From: Streptomyces sp. NBC_01224
GTDB lineage: Bacteria > Actinomycetota > Actinomycetes > Streptomycetales > Streptomycetaceae
Direction: 5' to 3'
DNA: 64,000 nt
NCBI RefSeq assembly: GCF_036002945.1
Contig: NZ_CP108529.1
Span: forward strand, 992,001-1,056,000
The position numbers and the translations under genes are program-made. The notes under the pieces are model-generated. The model saw only the letters and a list, made by a program, of their open reading frames with translations, had not been told where the DNA came from and did not search any database. Shown here in pieces: positions 53,573 to 62,414 of the stretch (position 1 is its first letter; every line of letters begins with the position of its first letter).

Positions 53573-55572
53573 CAGGCCCCCTTGCGGGTGACCGTGCGGT
53601 CGGCGAACGGTTCGCCATACACGTACCGTCCGAGTGCGGTGAGCGGGAAGACCTGCCGGTAGAGGTGGTAGTTGATGGAGAAGTCCCAGGGGAAGCCGGT
53701 TCCGGTGAAGTACGGCTCGTCCCAGGATCCGTCGGCCTGCTGCGTCTCGCTGAGCCAGGACACCCCCCGCTGCACGGCCTTGTTGTCCCGCCGTCCTGCG
53801 GCAAGCAGTGCGAGCAGTGCCCACGCGGTCTGGGAGGCGGTCGAGGCGCCGTGCCCGATCCACTTGTCCTCCTGGTACGAGCGCAGGTCCTCGCCCCAGC
53901 CGCCGTCGTCGTTCTGTACGGACTCCAGCCAGCCGACCGCGCGGCGGATCGCCGGATGCGTGACGGGCAGTCCGGCGGCCACCAATGCGGGCACCACCGA
54001 CCCTGTGCCGTATACGTAGTTGACGCCCCAGCGACCGAACCAGCCGCCGCTCGCGTCCTGTTCGGCGAGCAGCCACTCGATACCGCGCCGGGTGGCGGGG
54101 TGTCCGGACCGCCCCTCGACGGCGAGCATCTCGACCACGTGCCCGGTGACATCGGCCGACGGCGGGTCGATGACCTCACCGAAGTCGCAGAAGGGCAGCC
54201 GGTTGGGGAACGCGCTGGTGTTGTCCGCGTCGAACGCGCCCCAGGCCCCGTTGCGGGACTGCATGCCGAGGTTCCAGCGCACTCCGCGCCTGATGGCGGC
54301 CTCGATGCGTGCCTTGTCGGGGTGGCGGACCCGGCGCAGCGCGAGGACCACCTCCGCGGTGTCGTCGATGTCCGGGTAGTTGTCGTTGTGGAACTCGAAC
54401 GCCCAGCCGCCCGGGTTGAGCCGGGGTCGGCGCACGGACCAGTCGCCGGGCCGCACGATCTCCTCGCCGAGCATCCAGTCCGCGGCCTTCACGAGCGCCG
54501 GGTGGTCCGGGCTGACCCCGGCGTCGGCGAGGGCGATGGTGGCGAGGCAGGTGTCCCAGACCGGGGACTGACAGGCCTCGATCATCCGGGCGCCGTCCTC
54601 GCGCCAGACGGCGAAGCGGTCGAGCGAGGCGAGTCCGGCCCGCATCACCGGGTGGTCCAGGTCGTAGCCGAGCAGGTGCAGGGCGATGACGGAGTACACG
54701 GCGGGCGGCTGGATGCCTCCCCAGCAGCCGTCGTTCTCCTGGCGTTCGATGATCCAGCGGGCCGCCGCGTTCATGGCGGTCCGGCGCAGCTTGCGAGGTG
54801 CGATCCGGTGGTACGCGTGCAGCGCCTTGTCCAGGCGCTGGAAGACTCCGTCCCAGCTCGCCGCCGGAGCGGCGGGCCTGGGCGGGTTCGGGTTGCGTGG
54901 GTCGGTGTGCAGCTCGTCGAGGGCAAAGGGGGCCGGGCGTACCGGCCGTTTGGCCGAGACAATGGTGAGCGGCACGATGGTCTGGCGGGCCCAGCAGCCG
55001 AAGTCATAAATGTTGAGCGGAACCCATTTGGGAAAGAACATCAGCTCGGGCGGGAGTTCCGGCAGGTCGTCCCATTTCCACCAGCCGAAGAGGGCGAGCC
55101 AGATCCGGGTGAAGACGCGGCTCGCCGCGATTCCGCCCTGTTCCCTGATCCATCCCGAAGCGCGGGCCATGTGCGGTTCGTCCGGCCGGTCTCCGGCCAG
55201 CCGCAGTGCCACGTACGCCTCGATGGTGGTGGAGAGTTCGCCCGGGCCGCCGTGGAAGGTGGCCCAGGTGCCGTCGCCGCGCTGTTCGCCGCGGATGAAA
55301 CGGCCGGCCGCCGATACGGTGGCCTGGTCCTGAATGCCGAGGAATTGACGGAGCAGCAGGTCCTCGGCGTCCATGGTGACGTTGGTGGCGAGGTCGCCCT
55401 TCCACCAGCCCTGCTCGTCCTGCCTGCCGAGGAGATGCTCCACCGAGCGTTCCGCGGCCCTCCGCGCGGCGGCGAGTACGTCGTCCGCGGCGAATGTTGT
55501 ATCGGTCGGATTACTGGCCGAGGCTGCGCGGGGGCTCACAGCCCCGGTGCTTCCGTCGGTCGTCGCTGTCAT
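53572..55572 (-). CDS. shc: Squalene-hopene cyclase
   Basis: A 666-residue class II terpene cyclase of normal length. The proton-donor motif DxDD is Asp401-Ile-Asp-Asp404 (PDIDDTAEVVLAL). Several QW repeats are visible (for example QDEQGWWKGD, RQENDGCWGG, QSRNGAWGAFD, QDASGGWFG, QNDDGGWG). It cyclises squalene to hopene/hopanol at the membrane face. It is preceded by the prenyl synthase gene (107-base gap) and overlaps hpnG. Confidence 0.97.
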   Translation of the reverse strand: MTATTDGSTGAVSPRAASASNPTDTTFAADDVLAAARRAAERSVEHLLGRQDEQGWWKGDLATNVTMDAEDLLLRQFLGIQDQATVSAAGRFIRGEQRGDGTWATFHGGPGELSTTIEAYVALRLAGDRPDEPHMARASGWIREQGGIAASRVFTRIWLALFGWWKWDDLPELPPELMFFPKWVPLNIYDFGCWARQTIVPLTIVSAKRPVRPAPFALDELHTDPRNPNPPRPAAPAASWDGVFQRLDKALHAYHRIAPRKLRRTAMNAAARWIIERQENDGCWGGIQPPAVYSVIALHLLGYDLDHPVMRAGLASLDRFAVWREDGARMIEACQSPVWDTCLATIALADAGVSPDHPALVKAADWMLGEEIVRPGDWSVRRPRLNPGGWAFEFHNDNYPDIDDTAEVVLALRRVRHPDKARIEAAIRRGVRWNLGMQSRNGAWGAFDADNTSAFPNRLPFCDFGEVIDPPSADVTGHVVEMLAVEGRSGHPATRRGIEWLLAEQDASGGWFGRWGVNYVYGTGSVVPALVAAGLPVTHPAIRRAVGWLESVQNDDGGWGEDLRSYQEDKWIGHGASTASQTAWALLALLAAGRRDNKAVQRGVSWLSETQQADGSWDEPYFTGTGFPWDFSINYHLYRQVFPLTALGRYVYGEPFADRTVTRKGA

Positions 55573-55679
55573 GGCTTCCCCTTCGTGCAGTTGTTCCTCT
55601 GCTGTGCTGGGGTCTCCGTCGACCGGCGCCCGGGACGGACACCGGCCGGCGACTGCGAGTCATATGGAGCAGATGGTGA

Positions 55680-56783
55680 TCATCTCTTTCGTACGACGAC
55701 GAAGTCCGCGAGCGCTGTGAGCTGCGCCCGCACGGTTTGCGGCATGTCGACCCGGTGCAGTGCCTCAATGGCGACCGCATGCTGTCGACGAGCCTCCTGG
55801 GCGGTCCATTCGCGGCCGCCCGCCTCTTCGATGAGCGCCGCACGGGCGGCGAACTCCTCTTCGGAGAAGCTGTCGAAATCACTGCTCTTGGCGTCGGCGG
55901 CGAGCAGTTCACCGAGGCGCTCCGAGGCCGGTCCGCCCGCTGCGAGCGCGGCGACGACCGGCAGGGACTTCTTGCGCTGGCGCAGATCGCTCCAGGTCTG
56001 CTTGCCGGTGGACTCGGGGTCGCCCCAGATGCCGAGCAGATCGTCGACGGCCTGGAAGGCGAGGCCGAGGTGGTAGCCGTATGCCTCCAGGGTGTCGGCG
56101 GTCCGGTCGTCGGCGCCGCCGAGGACCGCGCCGATGGAGCAGGCACAGGCGAGCAGGGCACCGGTCTTGTTGCCCTCCATCTCCAGGCACTCCTCGACGG
56201 TGACCCGCTCGCGGTGCTCGTAGGAGATGTCCTGGGCCTGCCCGTCGATGAGCTTGCGGGTGGCGACGGTCAGCCGGCGGGCCGCGCGGCCCGCCTCGAC
56301 GGTGCCGAGCTCCAGCAGGATCTCGTTGGCGAGCGCGAAGAGCGCGTCGCCGACCAGGATCGCCTGGGCGGGGCCGTGCACCTTCCAGACGGTGTCGCGG
56401 TGGCGGCGCTGTTCGTCGCCGTCCATCAGGTCGTCGTGCAGCAGCGAGAAGTTGTGCACGAGTTCGACGGCTACGGCGCCGGGGATGCCGGCCTCGGCGG
56501 CGGCGCCGGCCGCCTCCGCGGACAGCAGGGCGAGCGCCGGGCGCACGGCCTTGCCGCCGTCGCCGTCGGAGGGCCGTCCCTGGGCGTCGATCCAGCCGAA
56601 ATGGTAGGCGGCGACGGTGTCCATGGGTGGTGCGAGCCGGTCAACGGCGGCCCGGAGCACCGGCGCGGAAAGGGCCCGTCCACGCTCCAGAAGCGCGGTG
56701 ACGTCCGTGGTGTCGGCCACGGTGTCGAAAGCCGGATTCGCCGGGGTCACTGACTCTCCTCTTGTTCCGGTGGTACTGCTCAT
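55680..56783 (-). CDS. Polyprenyl (farnesyl/geranylgeranyl-type) diphosphate synthase
   Basis: A 367-residue trans-isoprenyl diphosphate synthase. The first Asp-rich motif is HDDLMD (Asp117, Asp118, Asp121) and the second is DDLLGIWGD, with GKAVRPALALLSAEA ahead of them. In this cluster it most likely makes farnesyl diphosphate, the substrate of the HpnC/HpnD pair; product length cannot be set from sequence alone. The ATG overlaps the hpnE stop (ATGA). Confidence 0.93.
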   Translation of the reverse strand: MSSTTGTRGESVTPANPAFDTVADTTDVTALLERGRALSAPVLRAAVDRLAPPMDTVAAYHFGWIDAQGRPSDGDGGKAVRPALALLSAEAAGAAAEAGIPGAVAVELVHNFSLLHDDLMDGDEQRRHRDTVWKVHGPAQAILVGDALFALANEILLELGTVEAGRAARRLTVATRKLIDGQAQDISYEHRERVTVEECLEMEGNKTGALLACACSIGAVLGGADDRTADTLEAYGYHLGLAFQAVDDLLGIWGDPESTGKQTWSDLRQRKKSLPVVAALAAGGPASERLGELLAADAKSSDFDSFSEEEFAARAALIEEAGGREWTAQEARRQHAVAIEALHRVDMPQTVRAQLTALADFVVVRKR

Positions 56784-58168
56784 GCCGCCTCCTGCAGCGG
56801 ATGTTCATGGGTGCGGCCGAGCGTCCGGAGCGCGGCGTCCGTTGCGCTGAACCCGCTGCGGACGGCACCCTCCATCGTCGCGGGCCAGCCGGTGGCCGTC
56901 CAAGCTCCGGCCAGACTGAGGCCGGGAGTACGGGTGCGGGCGCCGGGCCGCAGTCGGCCGACGCCGGGGGCGGGGGCGAAGGTCGCCGTGCGCTCCCGGG
57001 TGACGAAGAAATCCCTGATTCCGGCCCCGCGGGCGGCCGGAAGGAGCCGCTCCAGCTCGGGCAGGTAGCGCTTTCGCAGCTCGGCAACGGGGAGGTCGAT
57101 CTCCTCGTCCGCGGCGGACTGGGACACGGCGAGGTACTGTCCGGGGCCGGTAAGACCCGAGGCCTGAGTGCGGTCGAAGACCCACTGGACCGGGGAGCCG
57201 AGCGCAGCGAAGAACGGGCGGCGCAGCACCTTGCGGTCGTAGACCACGTGCACATTGAGGATCGGCGATGTGCCGATGTCGAGCAGCCGCTCCGGCTCGT
57301 CGAGTGCGCCCTCGGGCAGCAGCTCGTGGGTCTCGCGCTGCGGGACGGCGAGGACGACGGCGTCCGCCTCGATCCGTTCACTGCCGGTGTCGACGATCCA
57401 ACAGCCGTCCTCTGTACGGGTGATGGAGGATGCCTTCGTACGCAGCTCGGTGCGTACTCCGGCGGAGTCGAGGGCCTTGCGGGCCAGTGTGTCGTGCACC
57501 TCGCCGAGCGGCACGCTCGCCCATCCGATGTCTGCGGCGCCGGGTTCGGAGAGGAGTCCGGTCTTGAAGACCTTCGCGGCAAGGGCCAGCGAGGAGTTCG
57601 GCGCGGTGGCGTTGAGTGTGGCGACGCCCACCAGGTCCCAGAGGGCCTCGATGGTGCGCGGCGACTGCCCGTGGCGGGCGAGCCAGCTGCCGAAGTCGAC
57701 GGCGTCGAGCGCGGGGTCGTCCGGGTCCAGTCGGCCCAGCGCGAGTGCGGCGCGTCCGACGCTCGCCCGCTCGGTGAGCGAGAGATGCGGATAGCCGGCG
57801 AGTCCGGCGGCCAGGTGGAGCGGCACCGGCAGTGCGTTGCGGCGGAGCCGTCCCAGCCGGGGGCCGGAGGGGCGCCCGACATCGAGAACAGGCACGTCCA
57901 AACGGTTTTGCAGTGGTGCCAGCCGCGTCCCGTCGACGCGGTCGAGGAACCAGCGGTAGGCGGTGCAGCAGCGCAGATAGACATGCTGTCCGTTGTCGAC
58001 CGTCAGTTCACCGCGCCGGAAGGAGAAGGCGAGTCCGCCGAGCCTGGGCCGCCCTTCGAGAAGGGTCACGTCAAGCCCGGCGTCGGCGAGACGCAGGGCC
58101 GCGGTGATGCCGGCGAGTCCGCCGCCGATCACGACCGCGCGGGAGGAACCCGGGGCGTCGTCCGTCAT
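56780..58168 (-). CDS. hpnE: Hydroxysqualene dehydroxylase (HpnE)
   Basis: A 462-residue FAD amine-oxidase-like protein with the dinucleotide-binding GGGLAGITAALRLADAG at residues 15-31 and GRPRLGGLAFSF. The C-terminal region LAGAWTATGWPATMEGAVRSG is typical of phytoene-desaturase relatives. HpnE reduces hydroxysqualene to squalene, the third step after HpnD and HpnC. ATG 58168 has AAAGGAGG just upstream and overlaps the stop of a 40-codon ORF. Confidence 0.93.
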   Translation of the reverse strand: MTDDAPGSSRAVVIGGGLAGITAALRLADAGLDVTLLEGRPRLGGLAFSFRRGELTVDNGQHVYLRCCTAYRWFLDRVDGTRLAPLQNRLDVPVLDVGRPSGPRLGRLRRNALPVPLHLAAGLAGYPHLSLTERASVGRAALALGRLDPDDPALDAVDFGSWLARHGQSPRTIEALWDLVGVATLNATAPNSSLALAAKVFKTGLLSEPGAADIGWASVPLGEVHDTLARKALDSAGVRTELRTKASSITRTEDGCWIVDTGSERIEADAVVLAVPQRETHELLPEGALDEPERLLDIGTSPILNVHVVYDRKVLRRPFFAALGSPVQWVFDRTQASGLTGPGQYLAVSQSAADEEIDLPVAELRKRYLPELERLLPAARGAGIRDFFVTRERTATFAPAPGVGRLRPGARTRTPGLSLAGAWTATGWPATMEGAVRSGFSATDAALRTLGRTHEHPLQEAA

Positions 58169-58287
58169 GCGTCCTCCTTTCGCCAGGTCACTTCAGTCAG
58201 GGACGCGTCAGTACACCAGGGGGTTGACCACTGACCGAAGCGACTCACCGTGATGCACATGTTTCGTGAGATGTTCGTACGGCGCAT
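58165..58287 (-). CDS. 40-residue ORF linking hpnD and hpnE
   Basis: A short frame (MRRTNISRNMCITVSRFGQ... ending EVTWRKEDA) starts at an ATG that overlaps the hpnD stop by one base (TGATG) and ends with a stop overlapping the hpnE start (ATGA). This exact coupling at both ends is good evidence that it is translated, at least as a coupling ORF. It has no membrane helix or motif I recognise. The S. coelicolor hopanoid cluster, as I recall it, also has a small gene in this position. It may act only to pass ribosomes to hpnE. Confidence 0.6.
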   Translation of the reverse strand: MRRTNISRNMCITVSRFGQWSTPWCTDASLTEVTWRKEDA

Positions 58288-59240
58288 CAGACACGCCCCC
58301 TGGACGTGCGGCGGGAAATGTATCGCGCGTCGAGGCCCGACAGTCCACGCACCGCGACATACGCCTTCTCGTGGCCGGGCAGCGAGACCCGGCCGCGCAG
58401 CACCGCCTCGGGGTCGCGCTCGATCCGGTCGAGTAGCCGCCGGTAGATGCCCGCCATGGCCGCGACACAGGCACCGCTGCGCCGGTCCAGCATCGGCAGC
58501 AGCCGGTATCCCTCGGCGAACAGGGCACGGGCACGCCGTACCTCGAAGTGGACCAGGCCGGCGAAGTCGGCGCCGGGCGGCGGGGTGGCCCGGTGGAAGC
58601 CGGCCGAGCAGCCGAACTTGGCGAGGTCGTCGGCGGGCAGATATGTACGCCCGTTGCCCGCGTCCTCGCGTACGTCGCGCAGAATGTTGGTCAGCTGGAG
58701 CGCGAGGCCGAGCGTGTCGGCGTACTCCGCGGCCCGGTCGGCGCCGGGAGCGCCCGGTTCCGTACCGAAGACGCCCAGGCTGAGACGGCCGATGGCGCCC
58801 GCGACACAGCGGCAGTAGACCTTGAGATCGTCCCAGGTCTCGTACGTCGCACCGCGCACATCCATCAGCACGCCGTCGATGAGTTCGTCGAGCCCGCCGA
58901 GCGGGAGCGGGAATCTGCGCGCGGCGTCGGCGAGCGCGACGGCCACCGGGTCGGTGTCGTCCTCGTCGATCACGCCGTTGCGGATCCGGTCCAGCAGTGT
59001 GCGGGTGCTCTCCAGGCGGGTCCGCTTGGTCTCCGGCTCCAACTCGCCGTCACCGATGTCGTCGACACGACGGGAGAAGGCGTACAGCGCCGACATGGCC
59101 TGTCGCTTCTCGGCCGGCAGCAGCCTGATGCCGTACGCGAAGTTACGCGCCTGCTGTCCGGTGACCGCCTCGCAGTAACTGTATGCGGCCTGTACCGGTG
59201 CCGACATATACGTCGTCTGTCCCTCCACGGTCCGGCTCAC
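58287..59240 (-). CDS. hpnD: Presqualene diphosphate synthase (HpnD)
   Basis: A 317-residue squalene/phytoene-synthase-family protein. Its two Asp-rich motifs are RRVDDIGDGE and ILRDVREDAGNGRTYLP. HpnD condenses two farnesyl diphosphates to presqualene diphosphate. The GTG start overlaps the hpnC stop (GTGA); an in-frame ATG at 59207 would drop 11 residues. The stop overlaps the small ORF that follows. Confidence 0.93.
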   Translation of the reverse strand: MSRTVEGQTTYMSAPVQAAYSYCEAVTGQQARNFAYGIRLLPAEKRQAMSALYAFSRRVDDIGDGELEPETKRTRLESTRTLLDRIRNGVIDEDDTDPVAVALADAARRFPLPLGGLDELIDGVLMDVRGATYETWDDLKVYCRCVAGAIGRLSLGVFGTEPGAPGADRAAEYADTLGLALQLTNILRDVREDAGNGRTYLPADDLAKFGCSAGFHRATPPPGADFAGLVHFEVRRARALFAEGYRLLPMLDRRSGACVAAMAGIYRRLLDRIERDPEAVLRGRVSLPGHEKAYVAVRGLSGLDARYISRRTSRGRV

Positions 59241-60160
59241 CCCTCTCTACGCGCTCTTCGCAAGACAACTCCCACTTCGCGCAGCAGGCTGGGCTTGGTG
59301 GGCTTGGGCGGTCCGGGCAGTACGTCGAACCCGGCGGCCGCGATCGCGGTGAGGGCGGCACGCCCCCCTCCCACGAATCCGGCGAGAAGCAGCTTGAGCC
59401 TGCCGTGGACGCTACCCACCAGGGGGGTGCCTTCATTCAGCAGTTCCCGAGCGCGTTCTGCTTCGTACGCAACCAGTGAACGCACCGATGCGCCCCCCGA
59501 CGGGGCGGCCAGATCTGTTTCGCGGACATGGAACCGGGCCATGTCGTCCGCGGGCAGATAGATCCGGTCGCAGCCGAGATCCTCGGCGACGTCCTGGAGG
59601 TGCTCGACGATCTGCAGGGCCGTACAGACGGCGTCGGAGCGGCGGATGCGTTCGGGGCTGGCTGTTCCGGTGATCTGCAGGACAAGTCGGCCCACGGGGT
59701 TGGCGGAGAGCTCGCAGTAGGAGACGAGGTCCTCGTACGTCCCGTAGCGGCGGACCTTCTGGTCCTGCCGGTTCGCCTCGATGAGGCCGAGGAAGGGATC
59801 GGGAGTGAGCGCGCAACGCCGCACGGTGGGGCGCAGGGCACGCAGCAGGGGGTGGCGCGGGCCGTCGCCCGCGGTGCCGAAGACCCGGTGCAGATCGGCC
59901 TCGAAGGCATCGAGCATGGCGAGCCGGTCCTCGGTCTGCGCCGGGTCGAGCCCGAGATGGCGGGCGTCCGCGCCGCCGGGGGCGAGATCGCCGTCGCCGA
60001 TGTCGTCGACGAGACGGGCGTAGCCGTAGACGGCCATCAGGTCGTCGCGCCAGGCGCGCGGCAGAAAGAAGGGGGCTACGGGGAAATTCTCGTCCGCGGC
60101 CTTGTCGAGGGTGCTGGGCACGGCCGCATCGGGGTGCGCCTGCTGGGTACGGGTCACCAC
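59237..60160 (-). CDS. hpnC: Hydroxysqualene synthase (HpnC)
   Basis: A 307-residue squalene/phytoene-synthase-family protein with Asp-rich motifs ARLVDDIGDGD and HLQDVAEDLGCDRIYLP. HpnC converts presqualene diphosphate to hydroxysqualene. It is the first gene of the hopanoid operon. Two adjacent GTG codons (60160, 60157) are possible starts, with no clear ribosome-binding site. A 20-codon leader frame (from an ATG near 60220) would end over these codons and might couple translation. Confidence 0.92.
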   Translation of the reverse strand: MVTRTQQAHPDAAVPSTLDKAADENFPVAPFFLPRAWRDDLMAVYGYARLVDDIGDGDLAPGGADARHLGLDPAQTEDRLAMLDAFEADLHRVFGTAGDGPRHPLLRALRPTVRRCALTPDPFLGLIEANRQDQKVRRYGTYEDLVSYCELSANPVGRLVLQITGTASPERIRRSDAVCTALQIVEHLQDVAEDLGCDRIYLPADDMARFHVRETDLAAPSGGASVRSLVAYEAERARELLNEGTPLVGSVHGRLKLLLAGFVGGGRAALTAIAAAGFDVLPGPPKPTKPSLLREVGVVLRRARREG

Positions 60161-60538
60161 CGACCGCCCGGCGCTGGGACGGCGTGAGCACCTCGGAGCT
60201 GGAGATTTTCCGTCATAGCCGTCACATCTCCCGTTCTACACTGCTGACCTAAAACATCCCATTCCGGACACGCCGCCCGCTCTACCGAGTGCGGGGCACG
60301 CCGCCAGGCCGTATGGCCAGGCACTATCGCCCCACTTGCAACGAATCAGCACCGCTACAGCTTACGTTGTACAACGCTCATCGATACGTCGGGGTGTTAC
60401 GCGCAGAAGAACAACGCACCCTGCCCCGCCAACCTTCCCCGTGCGCAAGGAAATTGACGTCATCCGGCGGGAGGAGATCTTGTGCAGCGCGTACAGCCGG
60501 GGGTGGTGGGCGCCGCCGGGAGTCCACGATCCGGACAC
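60161..60538. other. Promoter region of the hopanoid operon (~380 bases)
   Basis: No gene could be supported. The region must carry the hopanoid promoter, reading left. A stretch at ~60230-60270 is AT-richer than the surroundings. A perfect palindrome lies at 60365-60376, and the right end reaches the terminator of the ABC ATPase gene. Confidence 0.55.
60365..60376. promoter_or_regulatory. Perfect 12-bp palindrome upstream of hpnC
   Basis: CGTTGTACAACG is a perfect palindrome about 205 bases upstream of hpnC, in the only sizeable gap of the hopanoid region. It is long enough to be a dimeric-regulator site. No regulator is assigned, and its distance from the start makes the role uncertain. 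Confidence 0.4.
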
Positions 60539-60576
60539 GAGGTGGCCTCCGCCGGAGTTCCGGCAGAGGCCACCTC
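60539..60576. terminator. Hairpin terminator after the ABC exporter ATPase
   Basis: GAGGTGGCCTC (60539-60549) pairs perfectly with GAGGCCACCTC (60566-60576), with a second CCGG/CCGG pairing inside the loop. It lies 24 bases past the ATPase stop on the minus strand. Confidence 0.8.
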
Positions 60577-60599
60577 GGTGTCACGGGCCCCGGGAGTGG

Positions 60600-61385
60600 C
60601 TATTTCCCGGTCTCACGCTCGTAGGCTTTGAGGACCTCGTCCGTCGGTCCGTCCATCAGCAGCTCGCCCTTTTCCAGCCACAGCACCCGGTCGCAGGTGT
60701 CCCTGATGGACTTGTTGCTGTGGCTGACCAGGAAGACGGTGCCCGCTTCCTTGCGGAGCTCCCTGATGCGCTTTTCGGAGCGGATCTGGAACTTGCGGTC
60801 TCCGGTCGCCAGCGCCTCGTCGATCATGAGGACGTCGTGGTTCTTCGCGGCGGCGATGGAGAAACGCAGCCGGGCGGCCATACCGGAGGAGTACGTCCGC
60901 ATCGGAAGGGTGATGAAGTCGCCCTTCTCGTTGATGCCGGAGAAGTCGACGATGCCCTGGTAGCGCTCGCGGACCTCCTCGCGCGACATACCCATCGCGA
61001 GACCGCCGAGCACCACGTTGCGCTCGCCGGTCAGATCACTCATCAGCGCCGCGTTCACACCGAGCAACGACGGCTGGCCGTCCGTGTACACCTTGCCGTG
61101 CTCGGTCGGCAACAGACCGGCGATGGCCCGCAGCAGGGTCGACTTGCCGGAGCCGTTGGTCCCGATCAGGCCGATGGCCTCGCCTCGGTAGGCGGTGAAG
61201 GAGACTCCGCGGACGGCGTGCACCTTCCGCACACCGCGCGACTCGCCCTTGCCGCGGCGCAATATCCGGCTCAGCGCCGCAGTGGCGCTGCCCTTGCCTC
61301 CGCCCGCGCCATTGACCCGGTACACGATGTGCACATCGTCGGCGATGACGGTGGGGACGCGCCCCGAAGTGTTGTCGTCAGCCAC
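60600..61385 (-). CDS. Polysaccharide/teichoic-acid-type ABC exporter ATPase (TagH/RfbE-like)
   Basis: A 261-residue ABC ATPase of the envelope-polymer exporter kind. Walker A is GLIGTNGSGKST, the signature is TYSSGMAARLRF and Walker B is DVLMIDEALATGD; the long N-terminal lead before Walker A and the ATGDRKF phrase are typical of TagH/RfbE/Wzt-like ATPases. It lacks the C-terminal carbohydrate-binding domain of Wzt. The GTG start overlaps the permease stop by eight bases. It should power export of a lipid-linked glycan or polyol-phosphate polymer. Confidence 0.92.
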   Translation of the reverse strand: MADDNTSGRVPTVIADDVHIVYRVNGAGGGKGSATAALSRILRRGKGESRGVRKVHAVRGVSFTAYRGEAIGLIGTNGSGKSTLLRAIAGLLPTEHGKVYTDGQPSLLGVNAALMSDLTGERNVVLGGLAMGMSREEVRERYQGIVDFSGINEKGDFITLPMRTYSSGMAARLRFSIAAAKNHDVLMIDEALATGDRKFQIRSEKRIRELRKEAGTVFLVSHSNKSIRDTCDRVLWLEKGELLMDGPTDEVLKAYERETGK

Positions 61386-62307
61386 GGCCGTACCGTTCCT
61401 CTGCCTTCCAGAAGTACACAAAGCCCACGACGCCGACGAGGACCGCCCAGGCGAGCGCCACGACCCAGACGTGCGACGGCAGGTTCTCCGAGCCGTAGCC
61501 GTCGATGAGCGCGAAGCGGATCAGGTCCATGTAGATGGCCGCCGGGTTGTACTGGAGCACGTTGGCGATCCAGTCCGGCTTGTCCTTGAGCATCACCGGA
61601 ATGGAGAACATGACGCCCGACGCGTACATCCAGGTCCGCATCACGAACGGCATCAGCTGGGCGAGGTCGGGGGTCTTGCTGCCGAGCCTGGCCATGATCA
61701 TCGCCAGGCCGGTGTTGAAGAGGAACTGCATCACCAGCGCCGGGAGAATCAGCAGCCAGGAGGGACCCGGATAGCTTCCGAAGGCGACGGCCACGACCGC
61801 GAGCACGATCATCGAGAACAGCAGCTGCTGGAGCTGCTGCAGCGAGAACGAGATGGGCAGCGAGGCGCGCGGGAAGTGCAGCGCCCGGACCAGTCCGAGG
61901 TTGCCGGAGATGGCCCGCACACCCGCCATCACCGAGCTCTGGGTGAAGGTGAAGACAAAGACACCGGTCACCAGGAACGGGATGAAGACCTCCTGGGTCA
62001 TCCCCTTCCTGGTACCCAGGATCAGCCCGAAGATCAGGTAGTAGACCAGGGCGTTGAGCAGCGGTGTGGCCACCTGCCACAGCTGGCCGAGCTTCGCCTG
62101 GCTGTACTGGGCGGTCAGCTTCGCCCTGGAGAACGCCATGATGAAGTGGCGTCGGCCCCAGAGCTGCCGGATGTACTCGAAGAGCCCTGGCCGGGCGCCG
62201 CTCACCGTCAGGCCGTACTTGGTGGCCATCTCGGCCGCGCTCAGGCCGTCGTCGGCGGATGGTGGGGTGCTCAGTGCGACCGCACCATCATGGGTTGTGT
62301 CACTCAC
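61378..62307 (-). CDS. Polysaccharide/teichoic-acid-type ABC exporter permease (TagG-like)
   Basis: A 309-residue ABC-2-type permease. Residues ~1-60 are cytoplasmic (YGLTVSGARPGLFEYIRQLWGRRHF, in parts), followed by six hydrophobic segments such as LLNALVYYLIFGLILG and FIPFLVTGVFVFTF. A conserved HFPRASLPISFSLQQL lies between helices. It pairs with the ATPase that overlaps its 3' end. The start is GTG 62307. A 106-base gap separates it from the upstream glycosyltransferase on the same strand. Confidence 0.92.
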   Translation of the reverse strand: MSDTTHDGAVALSTPPSADDGLSAAEMATKYGLTVSGARPGLFEYIRQLWGRRHFIMAFSRAKLTAQYSQAKLGQLWQVATPLLNALVYYLIFGLILGTRKGMTQEVFIPFLVTGVFVFTFTQSSVMAGVRAISGNLGLVRALHFPRASLPISFSLQQLQQLLFSMIVLAVVAVAFGSYPGPSWLLILPALVMQFLFNTGLAMIMARLGSKTPDLAQLMPFVMRTWMYASGVMFSIPVMLKDKPDWIANVLQYNPAAIYMDLIRFALIDGYGSENLPSHVWVVALAWAVLVGVVGFVYFWKAEERYGRG

Positions 62308-62414
62308 CAGATGAAACTCTCGTATTCAGGATGCGCAGCCAGTCGCGGGCGCGGCTCGGAGCGGACAGGTCCCGTGGAGAAAACGTACGACTCATGGTCT
62401 CAGAGGAGAGCCTC

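Noticed and set aside
53071..56076. 1,001-residue plus-strand open frame opposite shc and hpnG
   Set aside because: Arg/Pro/Gly-rich shadow translation with no family features; the opposite strand encodes squalene-hopene cyclase.
60160..60220. 20-codon leader frame before hpnC as a gene
   Set aside because: Too short and without support beyond its position; mentioned only as a possible coupling element.
62385..62414. Possible hairpin (AGAGG/CCTCT) after the glycosyltransferase
   Set aside because: Only five paired bases, with no clear terminator form; not listed as a feature.
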